Assembly (NCBI RefSeq): GCF_024733555.1
Contig: NZ_JANIOF010000007.1
Location: 124,001 to 188,000, forward strand
DNA: 64,000 bases
Source of the DNA: Paenibacillus sp. SC116
GTDB lineage: Bacteria; Bacillota; Bacilli; Paenibacillales; Paenibacillaceae
Direction: 5' to 3'
The position numbers and the translations under genes were made by a program. The notes beneath the pieces were generated by a model. The model saw only the letters and a program-made list of their open reading frames with translations. It was not told the origin of the DNA and ran no database searches. Every line of letters begins with the position of its first letter. Position 1 is the first letter of the stretch. This document shows, in pieces, positions 54,332-63,111 of the stretch.

Positions 54332-55039
54332 TTAACACCTTACATGTTTTCGTTTAAATCCAACCTGCCCTTTATCCACTGCCTTTTGAATATTATCAGA
54401 AGCATTAATGAACTTACTTTTAGCCTTGTCAGTTTGGACTTCTACCGGACCTACTACCTTCGCAGTATCAACCGCAAGATCGTGCAATGGCGTGTAGGAA
54501 GTGGCTACGGTGTATAGAAAATTATTCATCGAGTACTTCGTTCTTTCAGGAGCATCGTGAATCGTATTTTTCACCGTTTCAAGCATATTGGCCATCTTGC
54601 TTTCGGAAAATTCATGATCTTTGCGATTACCCAAAAGCCAGCAGTAGCAGCTCCAACCTGCTGACATTTTCAGTTCTTCACCGCTTGAGATCCAATCATC
54701 TGCAACTTCTTGTGCAATATCTGCTTCAGCTAAAGTTACCGCAACCACATAATCAGACAGCATATAAAAATAGGCCGAATCCATCCAACGATCAAAATCC
54801 GCCTTCGTCATTGCTTTCGGATCTGCAATTATGCCAGCAAAGTACATAGCATCATAATTCCCTGTGGCATAAAGCTGTTCAGCCAACTCTTGATTGATCT
54901 TGATTTTTTTCACGATTGGCTTCATTTGACCTGTAGCCACACCAAAAAGCGGCTCATGAGCACCATTGGACATATATATTTTCTTCGTTCGTTCCTTGCT
55001 AAGAGCTTCAAGCTCTTGCATGACCGTTTCCAAATTCAT
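54332..55039 (-). CDS. AlkD-like DNA alkylation repair protein
   Basis: The 235-residue protein matches the DNA_alkylation (AlkC/AlkD-like) HEAT-repeat family that removes alkylated bases without base flipping. It shows GVATGQMKPIVKKIKINQEL, AMYFAGIIADPKAMTKADFD and SAGWSCYCWLLGNRKD, followed by amphipathic helices. The AlkD catalytic Trp/Asp/Arg set could not be fully checked. ATG at 55039 starts MNLETVMQELEALSKERTKK. It is monocistronic. Repair activity is an inference from the family. Confidence 0.83.
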   Translation of the reverse strand: MNLETVMQELEALSKERTKKIYMSNGAHEPLFGVATGQMKPIVKKIKINQELAEQLYATGNYDAMYFAGIIADPKAMTKADFDRWMDSAYFYMLSDYVVAVTLAEADIAQEVADDWISSGEELKMSAGWSCYCWLLGNRKDHEFSESKMANMLETVKNTIHDAPERTKYSMNNFLYTVATSYTPLHDLAVDTAKVVGPVEVQTDKAKSKFINASDNIQKAVDKGQVGFKRKHVRC

Positions 55040-55226
55040 TGTATATCACTACTTTCATTGGTAGGTTTCTATTCAGATTATAGTCATCGATTTTATTACT
55101 CATATAATCCTTCCGTTGCTTTCCCTATTATACAAAAAGGTACCCTTAACTTGCACCTTCTTGAAGTGTCCAAACTATGGGTACCCGTTTCCCTACCAAC
55201 TCCTAACCCCACACTTTAAGAACTAA

Positions 55227-55260
55227 AAACAAGCGGGAGAAATTAATCCCCCGCTTGTTT
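55227..55260 (-). terminator. Terminator after DUF4256 gene
   Basis: AAACAAGCGGG (55227-55237) pairs with CCCGCTTGTTT (55250-55260). On the minus strand it is followed by TTTAGTTC. It lies 65 bases past the DUF4256 stop. Confidence 0.8.
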
Positions 55261-55324
55261 AGCAGCACTTCGGTATTGATTACCCATGGGTATCAGTACG
55301 CCCAAGGCACCCTTCTCCTACTAT

Positions 55325-55903
55325 TTATACCCTTAGTGAGCCACGGAATCCTCTAGCAGCATAATACGATTCTGCCCCATTGTGGTACACAAAGACCATA
55401 TCATAACGTCGATCACAAAAAATAGCCCCACCAAGTTTTCTAATAGTAGCAGGTGTTTGCACCCAACTCGATGTTTTCTTATCGAACTCTCCTAGCTTCT
55501 GCAGCTCTCGGTATTGTTCTTCCGTTAAAAGCTCAATGCCCATGGCAGCTGCCATATGAATGGCGCTATTTTCTGGTTTGTGTTGTTTCCTGGACTCCAA
55601 TGCTTCATGGTCGTAACAAACACTTCTACGCCCTTTAGGACTTTCCGCTGAACAATCATAGAAAATGTATTCGCCCGAGTGTGCATCGTAACCAACAACA
55701 TCCGGCTCGCCTTCGGTCTTCTCCATTTCATGAAGTGACCATAATTTTTCGGATTGAGCTTCAAGCTTTGCTTGTACATTAGCCCATTCAAGGTCTGCAT
55801 GACGGATCATATTTTTCTCAAAGCGTACTTTTAATAGTTTGAGTAGCTCCTCATGCTGTTCCAGCGATAACTCCTTTTTACTGCTGCTCGGACTCGTTGT
55901 CAT
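55325..55903 (-). CDS. DUF4256-family protein
   Basis: The 192-residue cytoplasmic protein has the typical DUF4256 order: RFEKNMIRHADLEWANVQAK, LWSLHEMEKTEGEPDVVGYD, EYIFYDCSAESPKGRRSVCYD, AAAMGIELLTEEQYRELQKL and the terminal VFVYHNGAESYYAARGFRGS. The family is widespread in Bacteria but has no known function. ATG at 55903 lies eight bases after GGGGG; an ATG two codons upstream abuts the site. It lies 15 bases after a small lipoprotein gene, so the two form an operon. Confidence 0.88.
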   Translation of the reverse strand: MTTSPSSSKKELSLEQHEELLKLLKVRFEKNMIRHADLEWANVQAKLEAQSEKLWSLHEMEKTEGEPDVVGYDAHSGEYIFYDCSAESPKGRRSVCYDHEALESRKQHKPENSAIHMAAAMGIELLTEEQYRELQKLGEFDKKTSSWVQTPATIRKLGGAIFCDRRYDMVFVYHNGAESYYAARGFRGSLRV

Positions 55904-55918
55904 ATTCATTTCCCCCTT

Positions 55919-56308
55919 CTATTTACTTTCTAAAATATCATTGAAAATTAGCCCTTCCCCATCCATATTAATCATTTTAAAGCGATTCGTATTTTTGATA
56001 AATATGGTCTTATATTGCTCTTTACCTTCTTGGTTCGTAAGCAAAAGAACTCGTTCTCTTTCGTTATCGGTTACCGTTTTGATAGTGTAGTCTTTCTTTT
56101 CGATATTTTGAATAATAGTGTCGTATTCAGGTAATGAAGACCATTCATCATGGTTCGTACTTTCTTCTGCAAGTTGTTTGTTTTCTTCCACAGCTTCTGT
56201 CTGCACGGATTGCTGATTTTCTTCAGCATTATTGCTAATATCTCTTTGATTACTACAAGCAGTCAGTATAGTTGCTGCCGTAATTAATAGTATAACCAGT
56301 TTGTTCAT
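55919..56308 (-). CDS. Small lipoprotein, acidic linker, unknown
   Basis: The 129-residue protein has a signal peptide MNKLVILLITAATILTAC with lipobox LTAC. An acidic, Gln/Glu/Asn-rich linker follows (ISNNAEENQQSVQTEAVEEN). A compact C-terminal domain runs from YDTIIQNIEKKDYTIKTVTD through ERVLLLTNQEGKEQYKTIFI to the end. I do not recognise the domain. GGAG lies ten bases before ATG. It is co-transcribed with the DUF4256 gene. Confidence 0.65.
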   Translation of the reverse strand: MNKLVILLITAATILTACSNQRDISNNAEENQQSVQTEAVEENKQLAEESTNHDEWSSLPEYDTIIQNIEKKDYTIKTVTDNERERVLLLTNQEGKEQYKTIFIKNTNRFKMINMDGEGLIFNDILESK

Positions 56309-56414
56309 GCTAAGTCATCTCCTGTTGTATGATTGCCTTTCGCTCTAATATACTTGCTCGCATTTTTCTAAAACTAGCACCCCTAAACCTTTATTAACCC
56401 TTTCGCCAAAAAAA

Positions 56415-56443
56415 TAAAAAGAGAGAGGCTACACGCCTCCCTC
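56415..56443 (-). terminator. Terminator after dus gene
   Basis: GAGAGAGGC (56421-56429) pairs with GCCTCCCTC (56435-56443) with one mismatch. On the minus strand TTTTTATTTTTTT follows. It lies 22 bases past the dihydrouridine synthase stop. Confidence 0.88.
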
Positions 56444-56464
56444 CTATGTTTAAAGTATCAACCT

Positions 56465-57430
56465 TTACTGTTCATCCACCACAAATTCATCAAGCAACGC
56501 ACGTACTTCACTTGTTGACTTGGCATTCATTAAGCTATTTCTCAATTCACCTGCCCCTTTAAATCCACGGACATAAATTTTGAAGAAACGCGTAAGAGCG
56601 CTGAATGAACGTCGCTCCAGTGCTGAATATTTATCATGGAGATCTAGGTGCAGCCGCAGCAGATCAAGCAATTCCTCACTGCTGTGTTCCTTCTTCTCCT
56701 TCTCAAAAGCAAACGGATTTTGGAAAATACCGCGTCCGATCATAATTCCATCCACACCGTATTGTTCAGCGAGCTTCAATCCAGTCTGGCGATCAGGAAT
56801 ATCCCCGTTAATGGTTAGAAGTGTATCTGGTGCCACCTCATCACGAAGTTTCTTAATCTCCGGAATCAGTTCCCAGTGAGCGTCTACTTTGCTCATTTCC
56901 TCTCTTGTCCGCAGATGAATGGAAAGATTAACAATGTCCTGTTTCAAAATATGAGTTAACCAGTCGCGCCATTCGTCTACTGCAGTGAAGCCGAGCCTTG
57001 TTTTTACACTGACGGGCAATCCCCCGGCTTTGGCAGCCTGGATAATATCCGCTGCAACTTCGGGACGGCAGATTAGACCGCTTCCCTTGCCATTCTCAGC
57101 TACATTCGCTACAGGACAACCCATATTGATATCGATACCTTTAAACCCTTCTTTCGCCATGCCGATACTCATTTGACGAAAGAATTCCGGCTTATCTCCC
57201 CAGATATGGGCTACAATAGGCTGCTCATCTGCTGTAAAAGTCAAACGCCCGCGCACACTATGGTGCCCCTCCGGGTGACAATAGCTCTCTGTATTCGCAA
57301 ACTCCGTAAAAAACACATCCGGTCTGGCTGCTTCACTTACGACATGGCGAAACACAACATCCGTCACATCTTCCATAGGCGCCAGTACAAAAAAAGGTCG
57401 TGGTAAATCACGCCAAAAATTATCCGTCAT
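56465..57430 (-). CDS. tRNA-dihydrouridine synthase
   Basis: The 321-residue FMN enzyme reduces uridines of the tRNA D-loop to dihydrouridine. It has the TIM-barrel start [15 protein letters not shown], the catalytic-cysteine segment [43 protein letters not shown] and the FMN-phosphate loop [16 protein letters not shown]. Its LRTREE in place of the usual HGRTR is noteworthy and typical of a Bacillota Dus branch. ATG at 57430 lies nine bases after GAGAGG. Confidence 0.92.
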   Translation of the reverse strand: MTDNFWRDLPRPFFVLAPMEDVTDVVFRHVVSEAARPDVFFTEFANTESYCHPEGHHSVRGRLTFTADEQPIVAHIWGDKPEFFRQMSIGMAKEGFKGIDINMGCPVANVAENGKGSGLICRPEVAADIIQAAKAGGLPVSVKTRLGFTAVDEWRDWLTHILKQDIVNLSIHLRTREEMSKVDAHWELIPEIKKLRDEVAPDTLLTINGDIPDRQTGLKLAEQYGVDGIMIGRGIFQNPFAFEKEKKEHSSEELLDLLRLHLDLHDKYSALERRSFSALTRFFKIYVRGFKGAGELRNSLMNAKSTSEVRALLDEFVVDEQ

Positions 57431-57552
57431 ATCAAATACCTCTCTATACATACCAGGACATATCTTTATCCCTAAATGATAATGTTAACCTGTTCTTATT
57501 CTTACTTCTTCTTCACTTATAGCATGTATAAGCAATTTATACGGTCAACCAT

Positions 57553-57840
57553 TTATCCAACGATCATATTGATCTCTTCCAACTTTTCATCGAAAGAAAT
57601 GGTTAGATTTTTGCTGTCCAGATACCAGAGATTATCTTCTTCCATATAAAAATGAATGCCCTCTATCGTATGTGTAAGTCCCGGACTTTTAGGTTCATCC
57701 TTCGTAATACCGAGTGATAATCCAGGGCACACACTTCCGCAACCACCCATTTTTACGAAAATCCGCAAGTTGTCACCGTCTACTAACTCCATTTGCTCTT
57801 TGTACCAACGTGCCGCCATTGTTTCTACTACCAAATTCAT
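57553..57840 (-). CDS. HesB/YneR-family protein
   Basis: The 95-residue protein has the HesB-like (IscA-fold) domain of the YneR/YfhF type. Marks are FVKMGGCGSVCPGLSLGITKDEP with two cysteines of the usual three, then GIHFYMEEDNLWYLDSKNLTISFDEKL. The classical C-terminal CxC of IscA is absent, so iron-sulphur transfer is doubtful. GGAG lies nine bases before ATG 57840; the frame has a TTG three codons earlier. It is divergent from nirB with about 200 bases between. Confidence 0.85.
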   Translation of the reverse strand: MNLVVETMAARWYKEQMELVDGDNLRIFVKMGGCGSVCPGLSLGITKDEPKSPGLTHTIEGIHFYMEEDNLWYLDSKNLTISFDEKLEEINMIVG

Positions 57841-57945
57841 CTCTCTCAACTCCTTGCTCTATCTATGTTCTTCTATTGTAACCCGATTGTACCATTATAA
57901 AATGACAAATTGAGAAACAAAGCAATTATTCAATGACTTTCCTAA

Positions 57946-58002
57946 TTTACGGATTTCCAAATATATGATAAAATAAAACCATGAAATGTGAAACTTTTCA
58001 CA
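57946..58002 (+). promoter_or_regulatory. nirB promoter region with CRP/FNR-type dyad
   Basis: TTTACG (57946-57951) and TAAAAT (57969-57974) are 17 bases apart. A perfect dyad, TGTGA-N6-TCACA (57987-58002), has the sequence recognised by FNR/CRP-type regulators. It lies downstream of this -10 and 38 bases before the nirB ATG. That position suits a repressor more than a classical activator, unless another start is used. Confidence 0.6.
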
Positions 58003-58039
58003 TAATATTAAGTGAATTTTTCGCATGAGGAGGATTGCT

Positions 58040-60445
58040 ATGAGGACTGAGAAACTACTGTTAATCGGAAATGGCATGGCAGGCGTAAGAACAATTGAAG
58101 CAATTTTAGAACGCAACTCCACCAAATACGAAATAACGATTATAGGCGAAGAGCCATACACCAACTACAATCGCATTATGTTATCCAATGTACTGCAGAA
58201 CAAGATGACGGTCGATGAAATTATTACCCACCCCATGCAGTGGTACAAGGATAATGACATTCGGCTTATTCACCACGATCCTGCTGCACGAATAGATACA
58301 GAAAACAAACGAGTAACGACAGTAAGTGGAACATGTATCACGTATGACAAATGTATCATTGCTACAGGCTCAAGATCCTTTATTTTACCCATTGAGGGCG
58401 CACAGCTTCAAGGTGTGGTGGGCTTCCGCACGATTGACGATACGATACAAATGATTGAGAAAGCTAAAAGCTGCAAACGAGCAGCTGTCATTGGCGGAGG
58501 ATTGTTAGGTCTTGAAGCAGCCAAAGGTTTAATCGACCAAGGCATGGAGGTCACTGTTGTACATTTAGAAAAATGGCTAATGGAAACCCAGTTAAATGAA
58601 CAAGCAGGACAACTGCTGAAAAAGGATTTGGAGCAGCAAGGCATCCAATTTTTAATGGAGAAACAAACAACTCGCATACGAGGAACAACAAAAGTAGAAG
58701 CACTTGAATTTAGTGACGGTACTGTTCTAGCAGCAGATTTGGTTGTAATGTCCGTTGGCATTAGACCCGTAACAGGGCTATCCAAAGCAGCTGGTCTGAA
58801 CGTTGAGCGCGGGATTGTTGTCAATAATTTTATGGCGACGAGTGCTGAGGATGTCTATGCTGTAGGTGAATGTGCCCAGCATAATCATATGATCTATGGA
58901 CTTGTGGCACCACTTTATGAGCAGGCAAACGTATTGGCGGATGTGTTGACAGATCGAGCAACGGAGGGCTATCGCGGCAGCACGGTCTCCACCTCTTTAA
59001 AGGTATCCGGTTGTGATCTTTTTTCAGCAGGAATCATACATGAGCGTGATGATATTAAAGGGATCGAAGCCTATAATGGCTTGGTTAATAGCTATAAGAA
59101 GCTTTTTATACAACATAATAAAGTTGTTGGCATCGTTCTTTATGGTGATACGACAGAGGAAAACAGATACTATAAAATGCTGCGAGACGGGGTTGATATT
59201 ACGACACTCAATCCTGTAACACTGCTGGCTTCAGCGGGTGGTGAGGCAAGCATGAGTGTTGCCGATTGGGATGATGCCGATACGGTGTGCGGCTGTAATG
59301 GTGTGACGAAGGGCACTATTGTTAAAGCAATTCATGCTCAGCAATTAACATCTGTCACGGAAGTTACACGCTGCACCAAGGCGGGCAATTCCTGTGGTAA
59401 ATGTAAATCTACCATCAACGAACTATTAACGCATGTGCTCGGAGATAAAGTTACAGCGGCACCTACTGGTATATGTCCTTGTACGCATTTAACGAGAGAC
59501 GAAATTGTACTGCAGATTCATCAAAAAGGCTTAACGACAACGAAAGAGGTATTCCAGGAGCTAAACTTCCGCAATGCTGAGGGATGCTCCAAGTGTCGTC
59601 CTGCAATCAACTTTTACCTTCATGTTACCTTCCCCAAAGAACATGTTGATGAAAAAGCATCTCGTTTCGTCAATGAACGTATGCATGGAAACATCCAAAA
59701 GGATGGTCGTTTCTCTGTTATTCCAAGAATGCGAGGCGGACAAACAACAGCACAGCAATTGTTGAAAATCGCACAGGTTGCAGACAAGTATGAGATCCCG
59801 CTTGTAAAAATAACAGGCAGTCAACGCATCGGCTTATTTGGTGTAAAGAAGGAGGATCTGCCTGATATTTGGGAGGAGCTAGATATGACATCTGCTTCCG
59901 CCTATGCCAAAGCAGTGCGCTCTGTCAAAACTTGTGTCGGAGCTAACTTCTGCAGATTTGGTACGCAGGATTCAATGGGGTTAGGCATTAAATTGGAGGA
60001 ACGATTCGAGTATATTGACACACCGCATAAGTTTAAAATGGGCGTTTCTGCTTGCCCTCGCAGCTGCGTAGAAAGTGGAGTGAAAGACTTTGGTGTCATA
60101 GGCTTAGAGAACGGCTTCCAAATTTATATAGGCGGAAATGGTGGAACCGAAATTAAGGAGGCACAGTTGCTAACAACGGTCGAGACGGAGCAAGAGGTGA
60201 TTGATCTTTGTGGAGCGATGATTCAATACTATCGTAAAACGGGAATCTATACAGAACGTACTGCACCGTGGGTAGAAAGACTAGGATTCGAGCATATCAA
60301 ATCTGTCCTGCTAGACCCGGAACAGTGCAAGCATTTGCTCGCAGAGCTGGATGAGGCAGTCGCTGGCAAACGCAATGATCCATGGACAACTGTGCGTGAG
60401 AATGAAAGCATGGAAAAAGAACTCTTTACAGTGGGGAGAGGATAA
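58040..60445 (+). CDS. nirB: NADH-dependent nitrite reductase large subunit
   Basis: NirB (NasD in Bacillus) reduces nitrite to ammonium in the cytoplasm with FAD, an iron-sulphur cluster and siroheme. The 801 residues start with a FAD/NAD(P) reductase module (LLLIGNGMAGVRTIEAILE, CIIATGSRSF). Two BFD-like [2Fe-2S] segments follow (CGCNGVTKGTIVKAI with CGKCK near 415-460; CPCTHLTRDEI with CSKC near 475-525). The siroheme domain comes last, with the [4Fe-4S] ligands CVGANFC near 631 and CPRSC near 671. ATG at 58040 lies seven bases after GAGGAGG. The length is typical. It leads nirBDC. Confidence 0.95.
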   Translation: MRTEKLLLIGNGMAGVRTIEAILERNSTKYEITIIGEEPYTNYNRIMLSNVLQNKMTVDEIITHPMQWYKDNDIRLIHHDPAARIDTENKRVTTVSGTCITYDKCIIATGSRSFILPIEGAQLQGVVGFRTIDDTIQMIEKAKSCKRAAVIGGGLLGLEAAKGLIDQGMEVTVVHLEKWLMETQLNEQAGQLLKKDLEQQGIQFLMEKQTTRIRGTTKVEALEFSDGTVLAADLVVMSVGIRPVTGLSKAAGLNVERGIVVNNFMATSAEDVYAVGECAQHNHMIYGLVAPLYEQANVLADVLTDRATEGYRGSTVSTSLKVSGCDLFSAGIIHERDDIKGIEAYNGLVNSYKKLFIQHNKVVGIVLYGDTTEENRYYKMLRDGVDITTLNPVTLLASAGGEASMSVADWDDADTVCGCNGVTKGTIVKAIHAQQLTSVTEVTRCTKAGNSCGKCKSTINELLTHVLGDKVTAAPTGICPCTHLTRDEIVLQIHQKGLTTTKEVFQELNFRNAEGCSKCRPAINFYLHVTFPKEHVDEKASRFVNERMHGNIQKDGRFSVIPRMRGGQTTAQQLLKIAQVADKYEIPLVKITGSQRIGLFGVKKEDLPDIWEELDMTSASAYAKAVRSVKTCVGANFCRFGTQDSMGLGIKLEERFEYIDTPHKFKMGVSACPRSCVESGVKDFGVIGLENGFQIYIGGNGGTEIKEAQLLTTVETEQEVIDLCGAMIQYYRKTGIYTERTAPWVERLGFEHIKSVLLDPEQCKHLLAELDEAVAGKRNDPWTTVRENESMEKELFTVGRG

Positions 60446-60447
60446 CA

Positions 60448-60765
60448 ATGACTCAAACCAAGCAAAAAGTATTTGTCGCAAATTTTGATGAGATGCAGCA
60501 GCGAATTGGACGTGAAATCGTTGTAGATGGCATTAAAATTGCCGTTTTTCGCTTACTAGATGATCGTGTTAAGGCAATTGGCGGGGTTTGTCCTCATACC
60601 AATGGGCCGCTTGCTGAAGGTATTGTGTCTGGTGATTATGTGTACTGTCCACTTCATGACTACAAGGTTTCCTTACTCGATGGTACGGTTCAAGAGCCGG
60701 ATGATGGATGTGTAGCAACGTATGACACTTCCATTGATCAAGGCAAGGTATACATCTTTGTTTAG
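60448..60765 (+). CDS. nirD: Nitrite reductase small subunit (Rieske)
   Basis: The 105-residue NirD subunit carries a Rieske-type fold with the [2Fe-2S] ligands in VCPHTNGPLAEG and YCPLHDYKVSL. In many NirD proteins these ligands are lost, whereas here both Cys-His pairs are present. The start is two bases after the nirB stop, giving translational coupling. It assists electron transfer or stability of NirB. The next gene is the nitrite channel. Confidence 0.93.
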   Translation: MTQTKQKVFVANFDEMQQRIGREIVVDGIKIAVFRLLDDRVKAIGGVCPHTNGPLAEGIVSGDYVYCPLHDYKVSLLDGTVQEPDDGCVATYDTSIDQGKVYIFV

Positions 60766-60822
60766 CAATGATTATACTTGAGTAGATAAGAGCTTTGAAC
60801 CCTACGTGAAAGAGGAATGCCC

Positions 60823-61599
60823 ATGTATAAACAAAACGTAGAAACGATTGCTGAAGCAGGTGCAGCAAAGAGTAATTATATGAAGCAGCAGCCGTTTGGT
60901 TATTTTATTGCAACTTTATTAGCCGGAGCCTATGTAGGATTAGGTATTATTCTTATTTTTTCTGTTGGAGCACCGTTAGCACAAGCGAGCTCCCCCTACC
61001 AATCACTTATTATGGGAGCAAGCTTCGGCATCGCGCTGACCTTAGTTATTATGGCCGGGGCAGAATTGTTTACTGGCAACAACATGATTTATACGATTAG
61101 TACGTTAGCAGGGAAAACAACGATAAAGGATACGGTGTTCAATTGGATCATTGTCTTTATTGGAAATTTGCTAGGAGCCATTATACTTGCGTTACTTGTA
61201 AAAGCAGCAGGATTATTTGATGCTGCACCAGCTGATCATCTGATTTTCAGCTCTGCTGCCAAGAAGATGACGGCACCATTTAGCGAATTATTTTTTCGAG
61301 GGATACTCTGTAACTGGTTAGTTTGTTTGGCCATTTGGATGAGTATGCGCTTGAAAAGCGAAGGAGCGAAAATGTTCGCAATATGGTGGTGCTTATTCGC
61401 CTTTATTGGCAGTGGTTATGAGCATAGTGTTGCAAATATGACGCTGCTAAGCGTTGCCATGCTGCTGCCTAATCATCCTGAAGCCATTAATCTAGCTGGC
61501 TGGCTTCATAATATGCTGCCTGTCACACTTGGAAATATGGTCGGAGGAATTTTGTTTGTTGGCTTCGCCTATTGGAGAATTTCACCCGTACGAAAATGA
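60823..61599 (+). CDS. nirC: Formate/nitrite transporter family channel
   Basis: The 258-residue membrane protein has six hydrophobic segments of the FNT fold: FGYFIATLLAGAYVGLGIIL, FGIALTLVIMAGAELFTGNN, WIIVFIGNLLGAIILALLVK, FRGILCNWLVCLAIWMSMRL, FAFIGSGYEHSVANMTLL and the last around LGNMVGGILFVGFAYW. These include the pore motifs LFTGNN, GNLLG, GFEHSxANM-like and GNxVGG. In context it imports nitrite for NirBD. AGAGGA lies six bases before ATG 60823. Confidence 0.93.
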   Translation: MYKQNVETIAEAGAAKSNYMKQQPFGYFIATLLAGAYVGLGIILIFSVGAPLAQASSPYQSLIMGASFGIALTLVIMAGAELFTGNNMIYTISTLAGKTTIKDTVFNWIIVFIGNLLGAIILALLVKAAGLFDAAPADHLIFSSAAKKMTAPFSELFFRGILCNWLVCLAIWMSMRLKSEGAKMFAIWWCLFAFIGSGYEHSVANMTLLSVAMLLPNHPEAINLAGWLHNMLPVTLGNMVGGILFVGFAYWRISPVRK

Positions 61600-61647
61600 T
61601 AGATTCTTTCAGAATAAGTTAAACTCATCCTCCTCCATCATTCAGAA

Positions 61648-61688
61648 ACAAAGCCTGTTCCACACATAAACTCACGAACAGGCTTTGT
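61648..61688 (+). terminator. Terminator after nirC
   Basis: ACAAAGCCTGTTC (61648-61660) pairs perfectly with GAACAGGCTTTGT (61676-61688) around a 15-base loop. It separates the nir operon from the convergent solute-binding-protein gene. Confidence 0.82.
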
Positions 61689-61706
61689 CTGACGATCCGG
61701 TTGCCA

Positions 61707-63083
61707 TTACTCGTTCAAATAGGTTTTGACCCGATTCTGAATCAGCTTCGCGACAGTGTCCGCTGCTTTCTCTCCGGCAAAGAATGCGGCCGTTTCGGTT
61801 TCCACGATATCCATCAATCGGGGATCGCTGCCATGGAAATACCCAGGCTGCCCGATATAGGCCATCAGTCGTTCCCTCTCTTGTGCCGTGACTTCTGCCG
61901 GTGCCTTCGTTTTCACGCTCGATTTATCCGTGGTTCCAAACACTATCATTCCCGATCCGTTCCTCTTCAGCTTACTGGCGACGGCAGCTTTATTCATCGG
62001 TAACCCCGCCCACATGCCTGGATTCGACTGCGCCTTTTCCGATAGCAAGTAGCTTATAAATTTCCATGCTTCTTCGGTCACTCCGGATTTGGCGTTTATC
62101 GCCAGCATCATGTTGGATGAGAAGCGTAATCCCGAATGCTTGCCGTTCCCGGGCGGATTCCAAATTTGCCGCTTGGACTGCAGCGTCTCCAGAGCAATCA
62201 GGGGACTGGCAAGCGACTGATCGCGAAAAATATCCCGGTTTTCTACGAACTTGTTATGGTTGTCGGACAGCATTCCCGATCCGTACAATTCCTTCAACTG
62301 ATTTAGGAGCCCGGCAAACTCCCCGGTATCAAAGCTGGCCGTCTTCTCCTCCTGGTTGATGTAATGGTCATAGTCGGACATCACGATCTTCCGCAGCAGC
62401 GCTGCGGGCGCAACGCCCCCCATAATTTCCAGATCGCCCGGCAGATCCTTCGCGAGCTCCGCCCCCTGATGCAGCAGATCACTCCACGACCAGCTCGCGT
62501 CATCCACCTTCAACTCCTTCGGCTCCAGCGCGCTGCTCACAATGTGAATGTCATACCAGATCGGTGCGACCACCTTCTTGCCCCCGCCGTTGGCCGCGTC
62601 CATGACATTGCCAAACAGTTTCGCGGGGTCGAATTCCGGGTCCTTCTCCATCAGGGCTCCAAGGTCGGCAAGTACCCCCTTGTCCGCATATTTCTCATAA
62701 TTCAGCTCACTAACAGAGATAATATCGGCTCCCTTGCCAGACATGAGATCGGTGTTGGTCGCGTTCCGATATTTCTCCAGATCAGCAGGACTGAACTCGC
62801 CCAGTACGTTTATAACCTTGCTGGGGGAGCGCTCAGGCAGCGCCACATACTCCTTGATGACGATATCCACATTCGGATTCTTGCTTTCATAAGCCTTCTC
62901 GGCTTGCTCCAGCCACCCTCCCGGGTCTTTCTGCACAACGGCCATCGTCACAACCGTTTTCCCCCCGGTTGATTCGTTCGATCTGTTTTTCCTACCGTCC
63001 TCATTCTTATCATTCGAGCTCGAGCAAGCCGTTACAGCGACCACCAGCACAAGCAACCCAATCACCCAAGTCCATTTTCTCAT
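61707..63083 (-). CDS. Family-1 solute-binding lipoprotein
   Basis: The 458-residue protein has a signal peptide MRKWTWVIGLLVLVVAVTAC with lipobox VTAC and a Ser/Asn/Lys-rich linker. The binding-protein core follows: TVVTMAVVQKDPGGWLEQAE, GKGADIISVSELNYEKYADK and WKFISYLLSEKAQSNPGMWA, with FSSNMMLAINAKS and a final helical stretch. GAGGAG lies nine bases before ATG 63083. It starts 28 bases after the efflux-adaptor gene on the same strand, an unusual pairing. G+C is clearly higher than in neighbours. The ligand is unknown. Confidence 0.85.
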   Translation of the reverse strand: MRKWTWVIGLLVLVVAVTACSSSNDKNEDGRKNRSNESTGGKTVVTMAVVQKDPGGWLEQAEKAYESKNPNVDIVIKEYVALPERSPSKVINVLGEFSPADLEKYRNATNTDLMSGKGADIISVSELNYEKYADKGVLADLGALMEKDPEFDPAKLFGNVMDAANGGGKKVVAPIWYDIHIVSSALEPKELKVDDASWSWSDLLHQGAELAKDLPGDLEIMGGVAPAALLRKIVMSDYDHYINQEEKTASFDTGEFAGLLNQLKELYGSGMLSDNHNKFVENRDIFRDQSLASPLIALETLQSKRQIWNPPGNGKHSGLRFSSNMMLAINAKSGVTEEAWKFISYLLSEKAQSNPGMWAGLPMNKAAVASKLKRNGSGMIVFGTTDKSSVKTKAPAEVTAQERERLMAYIGQPGYFHGSDPRLMDIVETETAAFFAGEKAADTVAKLIQNRVKTYLNE

Positions 63084-63111
63084 CTCGCAAACTCCTCTCC
63101 TGTTCTTCAGT

